A DNA stretch of 64,000 bases, taken from UBA10646 sp046296295 (GTDB lineage Bacteria; Bacteroidota; Bacteroidia; Chitinophagales; Chitinophagaceae). Below are positions 24,819 to 34,513 of the stretch, one piece after another. The number at the start of each line of letters is the position of its first letter. The first letter of the stretch is position 1. The notes under the pieces are model-generated. The model had not been told where the DNA came from and made no database searches. It saw only the letters and a program-made list of their open reading frames with translations. Made by a program: the position numbers and the translations under genes. The stretch spans positions 1-64,000 of the forward strand of contig JBKBLG010000009.1 in the NCBI GenBank assembly GCA_046296295.1, given 5' to 3'.

Positions 24819-26546
24819 CTATTTGTACAATTTATCCAGCCCATGAATAGCAGCAGTATCTTTTGCAATATCATATCCAGCATCTAAGTGGCGTATAACG
24901 CCCATACCCGGATCGTTACGTAATACTCTGCTTAACCTGGCTGCAGCTTCAGGCGTACCATCGGCAACAATTACCATACCACTATGAATACTGTAACCCA
25001 TACCAACGCCACCACCATGATGCAGACTTACCCAACTAGCACCGCTTGCAGTATTCACTAATGCATTTAAAATGGGCCAATCGGCAACCGCATCGCTACC
25101 ATCGAGCATAGCTTCTGTTTCGCGGTTTGGGCTTGCAACACTGCCTGTATCTAGATGATCTCTACCAATAACAATAGGTGCTTTCACCTTACCGGTACGT
25201 ACCAACTCATTAAAAGCCAAGCCCGCTTTTTCGCGTTCGCCTTGGCCCAACCAACAAATACGTGCCGGTAATCCTTGAAATGCAATACGCTCTTTCGCCA
25301 TAGCCATCCACCGCTGTAAGCTCTTATTTTCTGGAAATAGGTTACAAATTAATGCATCGGTTACTGCAATATCGTTCGGGTCGCCGCTAAGTGCTGCCCA
25401 ACGGAATGGCCCCTTACCTTCGCAAAATAACGGACGAATATAGGCGGGCACAAACCCCGGAAATAAAGCACTTGTTTTTTTATTGGGCGAACGCTGCAAC
25501 AAAGGTGTGTACTGCTGTACCAATGTATGGTTAGGGTGCTGCACTTCAAACTCTATGGCTCTAGCACGTAAGTTATTGCCGTAATCGAATGTAATAGCAC
25601 CAGCATCTTGCAACTGTAACATCAGTTGCACATGTTTGTACATACTTTCGTAACTCAATTGCATGTATGCATTGGCATTGGTACTGCGTAAGTTATTAGC
25701 AGCTTCGTTGCTTAAAGTATGTGGAATGTACCCTATCAATGGATCATGAGCACTTGTTTGATCGGTAAGTACATCTACATGAACGCCTCTTTCAATTAAA
25801 CGCTCTAATAAGTGAATAGCATTACAAAGCACTCCAATACTAAGAGGCCTGCCTTCCGCTTTTACCGCAAGGGCTCTATCAATAGCAACATCAATATCGG
25901 TATATTTTTCATCAAGATATTTTGTTTCTATGCGTTTATCAATACGCCATTCTTCTACTTCGGCACACAAGGCTACCCCATCGCACATGGTAATAGCTAA
26001 TGGTTGTGCACCACCCATGCCACCCAAACCAGCAGTAACACTTAATGTACCTTTGAGAGTTCCGTTAAAATGCTTATCGGCAACGGCTGCAAATGTTTCG
26101 TAGGTACCTTGCACAATACCTTGACTGCCAATGTATATCCAACTTCCGGCAGTCATTTGTCCGTACATCATCAATCCTTTTTGCTCTAACTCTGTGAAGT
26201 GCTCCCAGGTGGCCCACTGAGGTACTAATTGCGAATTACTGAGTAACACACGCGGACAATCAGTATTTGTTTTCAAAATTGCTACCGGCTTGCCGCTTTG
26301 AATAAGTAAGGTTTCATCGTTCTCTAACGATTGTAACGCTTTTATAATTTTGTGCAAGCAATCATGATTTCTGGCAGCCTTACCTCTTCCGCCATACACA
26401 ATTAAATCTTCGGGGCGTTCGGCTACAGCGGGGTCTAAGTTATTGAGCAGCATTCTAAGGGCTGCTTCTTGTATCCATCCTTTACAGGAAATATTTGTTC
26501 CCTTAGGTGTGGCAGGAATGCCGCTGGTAAGCAATGTTTCAGTCAT
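24819..26546 (-). CDS. hutU: Urocanate hydratase
   Basis: Second enzyme of histidine degradation: urocanate plus water to imidazolone propionate, with tightly bound NAD. It has 575 residues from the chosen start at 26546 (MTETLLTS). The extra 17 residues of the longer frame are unlike the family. Recognisable stretches are IVYGGRGKAARN near 55-66, MTAGSWIYIGSQGIVQGTYET, the NAD-site region GLGGMGGAQPLA, and a C-terminal HHGGGVGMGYS. It lies 98 bases downstream of hutH in the same direction. hutI and hutG/hutF are not in the window. Confidence 0.96.
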   Translation of the reverse strand: MTETLLTSGIPATPKGTNISCKGWIQEAALRMLLNNLDPAVAERPEDLIVYGGRGKAARNHDCLHKIIKALQSLENDETLLIQSGKPVAILKTNTDCPRVLLSNSQLVPQWATWEHFTELEQKGLMMYGQMTAGSWIYIGSQGIVQGTYETFAAVADKHFNGTLKGTLSVTAGLGGMGGAQPLAITMCDGVALCAEVEEWRIDKRIETKYLDEKYTDIDVAIDRALAVKAEGRPLSIGVLCNAIHLLERLIERGVHVDVLTDQTSAHDPLIGYIPHTLSNEAANNLRSTNANAYMQLSYESMYKHVQLMLQLQDAGAITFDYGNNLRARAIEFEVQHPNHTLVQQYTPLLQRSPNKKTSALFPGFVPAYIRPLFCEGKGPFRWAALSGDPNDIAVTDALICNLFPENKSLQRWMAMAKERIAFQGLPARICWLGQGEREKAGLAFNELVRTGKVKAPIVIGRDHLDTGSVASPNRETEAMLDGSDAVADWPILNALVNTASGASWVSLHHGGGVGMGYSIHSGMVIVADGTPEAAARLSRVLRNDPGMGVIRHLDAGYDIAKDTAAIHGLDKLYK

Positions 26547-26641
26547 TGTACAGTTTTGTAGGTGGGTAATACAAGTGAAGCGTATTAACACTTGCAACTA
26601 CTTAACGCTTCGGTAAGTAGTTGGGTATTTTTCATAATTTA

Positions 26642-26655
26642 CCTTACGGTAAATG
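26642..26655 (+). repeat. Iterated 14-mer that supplies the hutH stop codon
   Basis: Perfect copy. Read on the minus strand it encodes the last residues HLP and then TAA, so the hutH protein ends inside the repeat. With the copy at 28203 it flanks hutH. Confidence 0.9.
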
Positions 26656-28161
26656 TGGTGATAGGGCATCAACATCAATATCACGTATAAACGCTACTGC
26701 TTGGTGCATATCGGTATACAACACCCTATCGGCACTATTAAAGCTAATTTTTTGCCGTAAGGCGTACATTACATTTTCTATTACAGCACTGCTTTGTAGT
26801 GGTCGGCGATATTCTAAAGCTTGTGCAGCCGTTAATAACTCAATGCCCAAAACACGTTCTACATTTTCAATCACACGTAGGCATTTGGTAGCTGCGTTAG
26901 CGCCCATGCTCACATGATCTTCTTGATTATTGCTACTGCTAATGCTATCTACACTTGCAGGTGTGCACAACTGTTTGTTTTCACTTACAATACTGGCAGC
27001 GGTGTACTGAGGTATCATAAAGCCGCTATGTAAGCCAGCATCTTGCACCAAAAACATAGGCAAGTTGCGAGCCCCACTTATTAACTGATAAGTTCTGCGT
27101 TCGCTAATATTGGCTAATTCACTCATGGCAATGGCCAAAAAATCGAGGTGCAGCGCTAGTGGCTGACCATGAAAATTGCCTCCACTAACAATTAAATCTT
27201 CTTCAGGAAAAATGTTAGGATTGTCGGTAACACTGTTGATTTCGGTCATGAATACTTTCAAAACCGCTTCAAAAACATCTTCAGTTGCACCATGTACTTG
27301 TGGTATGCAGCGGAAGCTATACGGATCTTGCACTTGCGATTTTGGTTGTTGTGCAATAGCACTGCCTTGCAAGTACTTACGCAAAATAGCAGCTACTTTA
27401 CTTTGCCCAGTATGCGGACGAATACGATGTATAGCAGGATGCAGCGGATCGCTTACACAATCAAAAGCATCGAAACTTATGGCAGCAATCAGGTGGGCTA
27501 TTTGTAATAAGTGTGCAGCTTTTATTAAACAATACATACCGTAGGCACTCATAAACTGCGTGCCGTTAATAAGTGCAAGCCCTTCTTTACTTTGTAGCTG
27601 CAAAGGTTGCCAGCCAAGTGCTTGCAAGGCTTGTGCTGATGGCATTTTGGTGCCATTATAATATACTTCGCCTGCACCTATTAGTGGCAACGCCAAATGA
27701 CTGAGCGGACTTAAATCGCCACTAGCACCTAAAGAGCCTTGGGTGTACACAACAGGCAGTACGTTGTTATTATGCATATCCATCAGGCGATTCACAGTAT
27801 CTATGTGTACGCCACTATGGCCATAACTTAAACTTTTTATTTTCAGTACCAGCATTAATTTCACAATATCGGCTGGCACTTCGGCACCCATACCACAGGC
27901 ATGACTCATGAGTAAGTTGTGCTGTAATGCCGCAATTTGACTACCATGTATGGGTACGTTTTGGAGATATCCGAAACCTGTATTAACGCCATAATAGAGT
28001 GCCGAATCGTCTTTCATTTTTTCATCGAGGTAGGCACGGCAGGCTAATATACGTTCGTGTGCATCGAAGGTGATGCTCACCCATTGTTGGTATTTCAGCA
28101 AGTTTTGTAGCTGAAAAAAATGGGTGTACTTACGATCTAATGGTAAGTAGTTGTAACTCAT
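26644..28161 (-). CDS. hutH: Histidine ammonia-lyase
   Basis: First enzyme of histidine breakdown: L-histidine to trans-urocanate plus ammonia. It has 505 residues. The Ala-Ser-Gly triad that cyclises to the MIO cofactor is A146-S147-G148 in GSLGASGDLSPLSH. The N-terminal YGVNTGFG (Tyr at 57) and central NPNIF and GGNFHGQPLA are conserved active-site segments. It is upstream of hutU and downstream of a MarR regulator, all on the minus strand with short gaps, so a three-gene transcript is likely. Confidence 0.96.
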   Translation of the reverse strand: MSYNYLPLDRKYTHFFQLQNLLKYQQWVSITFDAHERILACRAYLDEKMKDDSALYYGVNTGFGYLQNVPIHGSQIAALQHNLLMSHACGMGAEVPADIVKLMLVLKIKSLSYGHSGVHIDTVNRLMDMHNNNVLPVVYTQGSLGASGDLSPLSHLALPLIGAGEVYYNGTKMPSAQALQALGWQPLQLQSKEGLALINGTQFMSAYGMYCLIKAAHLLQIAHLIAAISFDAFDCVSDPLHPAIHRIRPHTGQSKVAAILRKYLQGSAIAQQPKSQVQDPYSFRCIPQVHGATEDVFEAVLKVFMTEINSVTDNPNIFPEEDLIVSGGNFHGQPLALHLDFLAIAMSELANISERRTYQLISGARNLPMFLVQDAGLHSGFMIPQYTAASIVSENKQLCTPASVDSISSSNNQEDHVSMGANAATKCLRVIENVERVLGIELLTAAQALEYRRPLQSSAVIENVMYALRQKISFNSADRVLYTDMHQAVAFIRDIDVDALSPHLP

Positions 28162-28202
28162 GGCAATACAATCAATCGTTCAATGATACATGTAATTATC
28201 AG

Positions 28203-28216
28203 CATTTACCGTAAGG
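28203..28216 (-). repeat. Iterated 14-mer, perfect copy between marR-like gene and hutH
   Basis: Intergenic, 5 bases after the MarR gene stop; inverted to the copy at 26642. Confidence 0.9.
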
Positions 28217-28221
28217 TATAA

Positions 28222-28728
28222 TTACAAAACACCCGCAGCCTTTTGCTTTAATTGTGCTTCAACACGGTGTAGCACACTTTGCTGGCGAATGCTATTTTCA
28301 ATATCACTTAATGCAGCTAGTATTTTTTGGCTGTGCTCGCCTTCGGCCACCAGTTGCTCCATAGCTTCTTGCATGGCTTCCCACACTGGCTCTACTCTTA
28401 GCAACAAGGCTGCCCCCTCGGCAGTAAAGGTGACTAGCTTTTTGCGAGCATCGTCTTCATCTACTGCGCTTTCAATGAGGCCACGGTCTTGTAAATTGCT
28501 CACCATTTGGCTGGCAGCACTATGCGAAATGCATAGATTTTCAGCGATTTCACGAATAGATACCTGCCGTTTCTGCGATAAAATAAAAAAGATTGGAAAC
28601 CAAGCAGCTTCAAAAGGAATGCCGAGGTTCTGATATACTTTGTTCACATCGAGCAAAAAACTATCGCTTATTCGCTTTAACCGCGAACCAAAAAATAATA
28701 AGCCAACAGATTGAAGAAAATGTACCAT
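28222..28728 (-). CDS. MarR-family transcriptional regulator
   Basis: A 168-residue winged-helix regulator. The DNA-binding core is at about residues 52-110: REIAENLCISHSAASQMVSNLQDRG is the helix-turn-helix, and the wing follows with DEDDARKKLVTFT. Helices at both ends would form the dimer. Its position just before hutH and hutU suggests control of histidine use, which would be unusual: HutC (GntR type) or HutP are the known regulators. It is also possible that it only shares the transcript. Confidence 0.85.
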   Translation of the reverse strand: MVHFLQSVGLLFFGSRLKRISDSFLLDVNKVYQNLGIPFEAAWFPIFFILSQKRQVSIREIAENLCISHSAASQMVSNLQDRGLIESAVDEDDARKKLVTFTAEGAALLLRVEPVWEAMQEAMEQLVAEGEHSQKILAALSDIENSIRQQSVLHRVEAQLKQKAAGVL

Positions 28729-28872
28729 TGCTTAAGTGCTTATACTTTCAAATTAACCGAATATTTACATATCAATCCAAAAATAGTTAGCAATGCAACC
28801 AAAAACTTATCCCCAAAGCAACGAATTATGTTACAGGAGAGTCTTTACAGCGTGGTTACGGCAAACAGCTAT

Positions 28873-28880
28873 TATCTTTG
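28873..28880 (+). promoter_or_regulatory. Candidate -7 box for the Gfo/Idh gene
   Basis: TATCTTTG, full TAnnTTTG match, 26 bases before the start codon at 28907. The -33 region has no clear TTG. Confidence 0.4.
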
Positions 28881-28906
28881 TTGTTTTGCAAATTAACTCT
28901 TAGTGC

Positions 28907-29884
28907 ATGTTAAAGGTTGGCATATTTGGCGTAGGACATTTAGGAAAATTTCACGTAAGTAACTGGTTAAAAATACCCGATGCAACCATCGTAGGTTTTT
29001 ACGACCCTAACGATGCCAATGCAGCTGCTGTAACTGCCGAATTTGGCCTACAACGCTTTGCAGATGCGGCCACACTTATGCAAGCTATAGATGCTGCCGA
29101 TGTTGTAGCTCCCACGAACCACCATTTCTCATTATGCGAGCTAGCCATTCGTATGGGTAAGCATGTATTTGTTGAAAAACCACTTGCCAATACCATGCAA
29201 GAAGCTAAGCTGCTCGTAGAAATGGCCAGAGAAGCTAACGTGAAAGTACAAGTAGGCCATGTTGAACGATTTAATCCGGCTTACCTTGCGGTAAAAGAAG
29301 TAGCACTCAAACCCATGTTTATTGAGGTACATCGCTTGGCACAATTTAACCCACGTGGAACTGAAGTGAGTGTGATTTTAGATTTAATGATTCATGATAT
29401 TGATATCATATTAAGTATAGTGAAGAGTGATGTAAAGCAGATTTCGGCTAGTGGTGTAGCCGTAATGACAGATACACCCGATATAGCTAATGTACGTTTA
29501 GAGTTTCATAACGGTTGTGTTGCTAACCTTACAAGCAGCAGAATTAGCATGAAAAAAATGCGAAAAATGCGTTTATTTCAAAAGGATGCGTATATTGGTA
29601 TTGATTTTTTAGAGAAGAAAACCGAAGTAATAAAACTGAAAGAACCTAACGACACCAACGTGTTTTCTTTCGATTTAGAAACCCCCAACGGAACAAAAAC
29701 AATTGCAATTGCAAATCCGGAAGTGCAACAAGTAAATGCGATTTTACTTGAACTTACTGCATTTACGGATGCCATATTGAACAATAAAAACACTGTAGTG
29801 AGTGAAATCGACGGCTACCTTGCCATGGAAGTGGCACACCAAATACTTGAAAAAATCAGCAACACCGGTATCTTGGTTGCGTAG
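28907..29884 (+). CDS. Gfo/Idh/MocA-family NAD(P)-dependent oxidoreductase
   Basis: A 325-residue sugar- or inositol-type dehydrogenase. The Rossmann fold starts at once with VGIFGVGHLGKFH (3-15). The family motif EKPLANTMQEA lies at about 91-101, with the substrate-domain residues GHVERFNPA near 117-125 and MIHDIDIIL near 162. The next gene is a sugar transferase only 31 bases downstream, which fits a role in making or changing a sugar for a surface polysaccharide. A variant 14-mer (29284-29295) is read as YLAVKE. Confidence 0.88.
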   Translation: MLKVGIFGVGHLGKFHVSNWLKIPDATIVGFYDPNDANAAAVTAEFGLQRFADAATLMQAIDAADVVAPTNHHFSLCELAIRMGKHVFVEKPLANTMQEAKLLVEMAREANVKVQVGHVERFNPAYLAVKEVALKPMFIEVHRLAQFNPRGTEVSVILDLMIHDIDIILSIVKSDVKQISASGVAVMTDTPDIANVRLEFHNGCVANLTSSRISMKKMRKMRLFQKDAYIGIDFLEKKTEVIKLKEPNDTNVFSFDLETPNGTKTIAIANPEVQQVNAILLELTAFTDAILNNKNTVVSEIDGYLAMEVAHQILEKISNTGILVA

Positions 29885-29915
29885 ATTTTTGCTACCATCG
29901 CTGCTACCATTACAC

Positions 29916-31304
29916 ATGTTTTGGTATGTTCTAGCCGATGTTATTGCAACAAGTATCGCTTGGGTTTGGATTATGACAGTGGTATATAACCACACCCCGA
30001 ACGCTACTTATAATTACCCACCAGAATATTGGCTCCGCTCTTGTGCAGCTCTCCCTTTTTTCTGGAGTGCTATTTATTTATTATCAGGTACTTACAAACT
30101 AAACATTTATCAAAAATCAAGATTAGCTGAACTTACAGTTACATTCATTCAAACCTTACTCGGTGTATCTATTCTAGTACCCTTGTTTCGTGTATTAGAT
30201 GCGTGGCCACTGCCGCTCAATCAATTCGTAAATAGTTTTTTAGTGTATGGCTTATTACACTTCACATTCACCTTCTTTTTTCGTTGGCTGTTGTTAATGG
30301 TTGCTAAGTATCATTTGAGCAATGCATTAATTTCGTTTAATACGCTCTTTGTTGGCAATAATAAAAGAGCTGTTCACGTGTACAAAGAAATTAAACAAAA
30401 CAATGCCTATTTAGGGAGGAATGTTGTAGGTTTTATTGGGCTAGATGCGAATTATAAAAATGGCCTTAGCAAATTTTTGCCCCAACTTGGTCAATTACAA
30501 AACTTAGAAAACATTATCGATAACAATGGCATTGATCAAGTTATTGTTGCAATGGATAAGCAAGACAATGCTTTTCTTGAACAACTCATTGCCCGACTAA
30601 GTGAAAAAGATGTTGATGTTAAACTTATACCAACCACTTTAGATATTGTTACAGGTAGTGTAAGAACAGCTAATGTATTAGGAGCAACCCTCATTAATGT
30701 ACACACGAGTGTATTGCCTGCCTGGCAAGAAAATGTAAAACGATTACTCGATATTGTACTTAGCCTTATAGGTATTGTTACCTTATGGCCTTTATTGTTA
30801 TTTGTAGCTATCCGCACTCGTTTTAGCAGTAGTGGTCCTATTATTTATTCGCAAGAACGTATTGGCCACAAAGGGCGCCCTTTTAGAATCTATAAGTTCA
30901 GAAGTATGTACTCTAATGCAGAAGTGCAAGGCCCTGCATTAAGTAGCGATAGCGACCCACGTATTACCCCTTGGGGTAAAATTATGCGTAAGTGGCGCCT
31001 CGATGAATTACCACAATTATGGAATATCCTGATTGGCGATATGACCTTAGTTGGCCCACGACCTGAGCGTAGATATTACATTGACCAAATCAACCAACAC
31101 ACCCCCTACTACCGATATTTACTAAAAGTAAAACCAGGACTTACTAGTTGGGGCATGGTGCAATTTGGTTATGCTAGTAGTGTTGATGATATGATTGAAC
31201 GCATGCAGTACGATTTAATGTATGTTGAAAATGCGAGCTTGTTTCTCGATTTTAAAATTATGTTACACACCCTACGCATCATTCTAAGCGGTAAGGGTAA
31301 ATAG
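29916..31304 (+). CDS. Polyprenyl-phosphate sugar-phosphate transferase (WcaJ/PglC-type)
   Basis: Initiating glycosyl-phosphate transferase for exopolysaccharide, in the inner membrane. Several N-terminal membrane helices are followed by a CoA-binding-like middle domain. The C-terminal catalytic bacterial sugar-transferase domain has a helix near LLDIVLSLIGIVTLWPLL, then FRIYKFRSMY, WRLDELPQLWNILIGDMTLVGPRPE and KPGLTSWG. The ATG at 29916 is used here (463 residues). A TTG at 29877, overlapping the previous stop and adding an RR-rich N-terminus, is a fair alternative. The frame extended back to 29802 is an overlap artefact. Confidence 0.88.
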   Translation: MFWYVLADVIATSIAWVWIMTVVYNHTPNATYNYPPEYWLRSCAALPFFWSAIYLLSGTYKLNIYQKSRLAELTVTFIQTLLGVSILVPLFRVLDAWPLPLNQFVNSFLVYGLLHFTFTFFFRWLLLMVAKYHLSNALISFNTLFVGNNKRAVHVYKEIKQNNAYLGRNVVGFIGLDANYKNGLSKFLPQLGQLQNLENIIDNNGIDQVIVAMDKQDNAFLEQLIARLSEKDVDVKLIPTTLDIVTGSVRTANVLGATLINVHTSVLPAWQENVKRLLDIVLSLIGIVTLWPLLLFVAIRTRFSSSGPIIYSQERIGHKGRPFRIYKFRSMYSNAEVQGPALSSDSDPRITPWGKIMRKWRLDELPQLWNILIGDMTLVGPRPERRYYIDQINQHTPYYRYLLKVKPGLTSWGMVQFGYASSVDDMIERMQYDLMYVENASLFLDFKIMLHTLRIILSGKGK

Positions 31305-31668
31305 CATTTCGTCAAAAACTATTGCAACATTTAGATATTACTACAGTATCGTTGATAATGATTGGCAACTCATTAAAGTCAGTCATCTTGCCAGTGTTGC
31401 AACTCGGTGGCCATGCCTTACTTATACCCTACCACAGTTATCGGGCACAAAAACCATCAACCATACAATACAACACAAAAATTTTGGTGAATTATACAGT
31501 AAATGAAGTACACTTTTTGAGGTATACGCACTGCAACAACACCAACCAATAATAAATAGATTCGCTACAAGTACAAAGCAACCATTGCTAAACCTTCTCA
31601 CCTTTAGAACGCTTATTCATATCACCAACTTATTTTAAATTGTAGCGCAAGCCTTATCTTGTGCACAT
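31305..31668 (+). other. Intergenic region before the M1 peptidase gene
   Basis: A 364-base gap. A 76-codon frame at 31322-31552 shows no family features and is probably not a gene. A weak 14-mer-like stretch (ACAGTAAATG) lies near 31497-31506. A TATCTTG box at 31655 is close to the peptidase start but has no properly spaced -33. Confidence 0.4.
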
Positions 31669-34512
31669 ATGAAAGGTATTTTACAACCTATTATAGCAGC
31701 ATTGCTTGTACTTGCAACGTTATCAACACAAGCACAACAAAGCAAGCCTTGGCAGCAACAAGTGAATTATGCACTTGATGTAACCCTAGATGATAGTTTG
31801 CACCAGTTAACCGGCCTTGCCAGTTACGAATATTATAACAATAGCAACGACACTTTAAGGTATATATGGTTTCATATTTGGCCTAATGCCTATAAAAACG
31901 ATAAAACTGCACTCGTTAACCAAACAATCGAAAACGGTAATACCGCTTTATACTTTGCGAAAGATCGAGAACGCGGCTTTATTGCAGGCTTATCTTTTAC
32001 TGTTAACAATCAACCCACAGGTTTTGAGCCGCACCCCGATCATATCGATATTATTAAGCTAATACTTCCGAAGCCATTATTGCCAAAAAGCAAGGCTATC
32101 ATTACCACTCCTTTTAAGGTACAGTTACCCTATTATTTTTCTCGAGGCGGACATATAGCCCAGCACTATCAAATTACACAATGGTACCCCAAACCAGCCG
32201 TGTACGATACCAACGGATGGCACCCTATGCCTTACTTAGATCAGGGAGAATTCTATAGCGAATTTGGCAACTTTAAAGTAGCCATTACCCTACCCAGCAA
32301 TTATACGGTAGCTGCTAGCGGTAACCTGCTTAATACCACCTTACTTGAGCAACTAAAAACAACCGGCAAGCAGCCCGCCGAAAAGCAGTCGGTAGTAAAT
32401 GAATATAAAGCACTGCTAAAAAAGCAAAAAAATAAATCGGGCGTTAACCCCTACGAGCTTGTACCAAAAAGTAGCCAAAAGCAACAAACTTGGGAGTACG
32501 AATTAGCAAATGCACACGATTTTGCATGGTTCGCCAGCAAATCGTTTGTAGTACAATACGATACCCTACAGCTTGCCCATAAAACCATTGATGTATTCAC
32601 CTATTACCATCCTTGGGAAATAAACAACTGGCAAAAAAGCATTACAAGTGCTAAACAAGCCACCCGTTTTTACAGCGAGCTAGTAGGCCCATATCCATAC
32701 CTTACGGTAAATGTTGTTTCTGGCCCACAAAACGGCAGCAGCGGCGGCATGGAGTATCCTACCATCACTTTGATAACTGTTGGAGAAGGCGGCAAAGCAC
32801 TAGACCAAGTGATAGCCCATGAGATTGGACATAATTGGTGGTATGGTATGCTTGCTAATAACGAACGCCAATACCCATGGCTCGATGAAAGTATCAATAG
32901 CTACTACGAGCACCGCTATATGGCTCGCTATTATCCTACCCATAAAACCTCAAAACTTGAAGCCAAATTTGCAAGTACCGATATTGAAAAAGCTTTACTA
33001 CAAGGCATGCTACGCACACAACGCGATGCACCAATTGCAACACCAGCAGCCCAACAATCGAGCTTACAATACAGCCTCATTACTTACAATAAAGGTGCAC
33101 AATGGATAGCCGATGTTGCCCACCAAATTGGGTTGGCTAGGTTTGATACTGCCATACAGCGGTTGTTCAAAAGCTATTGCTTTCAGCACTTACAACCGCA
33201 TGATTTTTTTAATGCCTTACAACCTTATTTTCCCGATGTAACTGATACCACTTGGCGCAATAAAATTTACGTAAGTGGCAATGCTACTCCCTATCAAAAA
33301 CTACAAGCTACATTTTTAGCTAATTTTCAACAAGCAAGCACAACACAGTACATCAATATTGCCCCCATTGCAGGCTATAATTTTTATGATGGAGTTTTAG
33401 CAGGTGTTGCCATACACAACTATCAGCTCACCATGCCTCGCTTTCAATTCCACATCATGCCTATGATTGGCACCAAATCGGCAACACTCAATGGTAGCGG
33501 TAGGGCAAGTTATCATTGGTACCGCAAGCGCTACTGGCTAGAAACCAGTTTTAGTGCATTTCAATTTACTACCGATAATTTTACACGCCCCGAAGATGGG
33601 GTAACCCTGCACCAAAAAACCATTCGCATAACACCAGGTGTTAAAATAACCTTCTACCCCAACAACGCACGTAACACCACTCGTTGGTGGCTGCAAGCCA
33701 AGCATTTTAACCTGCGAGAAGCAGTTTTAAACTTTAGCTCGGGTATAGCTCAAAAACAAAACGTACAACGTTATATCAATCGGCTTGCAGGTGGGGTATA
33801 TAATGCCCGAGCCTTGTATCCTTACAGCGCTGATATGATCATAGACCAAGGTGATGGCTTTGTAAGAGCCGCCCTTACGGGCAAATACTTTTTCAACTAT
33901 AACAGCAGCAAGCAAGGCGTACATACCAGATTTTTTGCAGGTGCCTTTGTGTATACACAACAAAAAACCTTGATACAACAATTCGCAACACAACGTTACC
34001 ACTTAAATATGACTGGCCCACGTGGCGAAGAGGATTATACCTACAGCGGCTATTTTGTAGGCCGCAACGAATTTGAAGGATGGCAAAGTCAACAAATGAT
34101 AGAAAGAGATGGCTTTTTCAAAGTAGGTACAGAACTGTTTAGCAATCGTGCCGGACAAAGCGATAGCTGGCTCATGGCTATAAATACAGGCTTTGATATT
34201 CCGAATGCTTACAACCCATTGCAAGTATTACCTATTAAAATTCCGCTACGCTTTTTTGTAGATGTAGGCACTTACGGCGAAGCTTGGAAAGATGGTAACG
34301 CAGGCTCAGGCCGCTTTCTGTACGATGCAGGCATACAAGTACCTTTATTCGGCGGCATAGCCAATTTGTATATTCCAATAGTGTACAGTAAAGTGTTTAG
34401 AGATTACTATAAAAGCGTATTCGGGAATCAACAATTTGCAAAATCAATTTCTTTTGATATTGATTTGAGCAAATTACAATTGCACAAAAAATCACAGTTT
34501 AGCTTTTTATAG
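31669..34512 (+). CDS. M1-family zinc metallopeptidase, exported
   Basis: Aminopeptidase-type zinc protease of 947 residues with a signal peptide (hydrophobic 5-20, cleavage after QAQ). The M1 zinc site is complete: H384-E-x-x-H388, 18 residues, then E407 (WLDES). The exopeptidase loop GGMEYP lies about 28 residues earlier. The catalytic half ends near 560. The remaining ~390 residues are rich in aromatic beta-strand patterns and could form an outer-membrane-associated domain. A perfect 14-mer (32700-32713) is read as YLTVNV just before the GGME loop. The FemAB-like gene starts 1 base after its stop. Confidence 0.92.
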   Translation: MKGILQPIIAALLVLATLSTQAQQSKPWQQQVNYALDVTLDDSLHQLTGLASYEYYNNSNDTLRYIWFHIWPNAYKNDKTALVNQTIENGNTALYFAKDRERGFIAGLSFTVNNQPTGFEPHPDHIDIIKLILPKPLLPKSKAIITTPFKVQLPYYFSRGGHIAQHYQITQWYPKPAVYDTNGWHPMPYLDQGEFYSEFGNFKVAITLPSNYTVAASGNLLNTTLLEQLKTTGKQPAEKQSVVNEYKALLKKQKNKSGVNPYELVPKSSQKQQTWEYELANAHDFAWFASKSFVVQYDTLQLAHKTIDVFTYYHPWEINNWQKSITSAKQATRFYSELVGPYPYLTVNVVSGPQNGSSGGMEYPTITLITVGEGGKALDQVIAHEIGHNWWYGMLANNERQYPWLDESINSYYEHRYMARYYPTHKTSKLEAKFASTDIEKALLQGMLRTQRDAPIATPAAQQSSLQYSLITYNKGAQWIADVAHQIGLARFDTAIQRLFKSYCFQHLQPHDFFNALQPYFPDVTDTTWRNKIYVSGNATPYQKLQATFLANFQQASTTQYINIAPIAGYNFYDGVLAGVAIHNYQLTMPRFQFHIMPMIGTKSATLNGSGRASYHWYRKRYWLETSFSAFQFTTDNFTRPEDGVTLHQKTIRITPGVKITFYPNNARNTTRWWLQAKHFNLREAVLNFSSGIAQKQNVQRYINRLAGGVYNARALYPYSADMIIDQGDGFVRAALTGKYFFNYNSSKQGVHTRFFAGAFVYTQQKTLIQQFATQRYHLNMTGPRGEEDYTYSGYFVGRNEFEGWQSQQMIERDGFFKVGTELFSNRAGQSDSWLMAINTGFDIPNAYNPLQVLPIKIPLRFFVDVGTYGEAWKDGNAGSGRFLYDAGIQVPLFGGIANLYIPIVYSKVFRDYYKSVFGNQQFAKSISFDIDLSKLQLHKKSQFSFL
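32700..32713 (+). repeat. Iterated 14-mer, perfect copy in the M1 peptidase gene
   Basis: Read as LTVN, shortly before the catalytic GGMEYP loop. Confidence 0.9.
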
Positions 34513-34513
34513 C

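Noticed and set aside
27176..27544. Plus-strand 122-codon frame inside hutH
   Set aside because: Antisense to a clearly conserved enzyme; cysteine-rich shadow translation.
31322..31552. 76-codon frame before the M1 peptidase gene
   Set aside because: No recognisable domain, no ribosome binding site and uneven composition; treated as intergenic.
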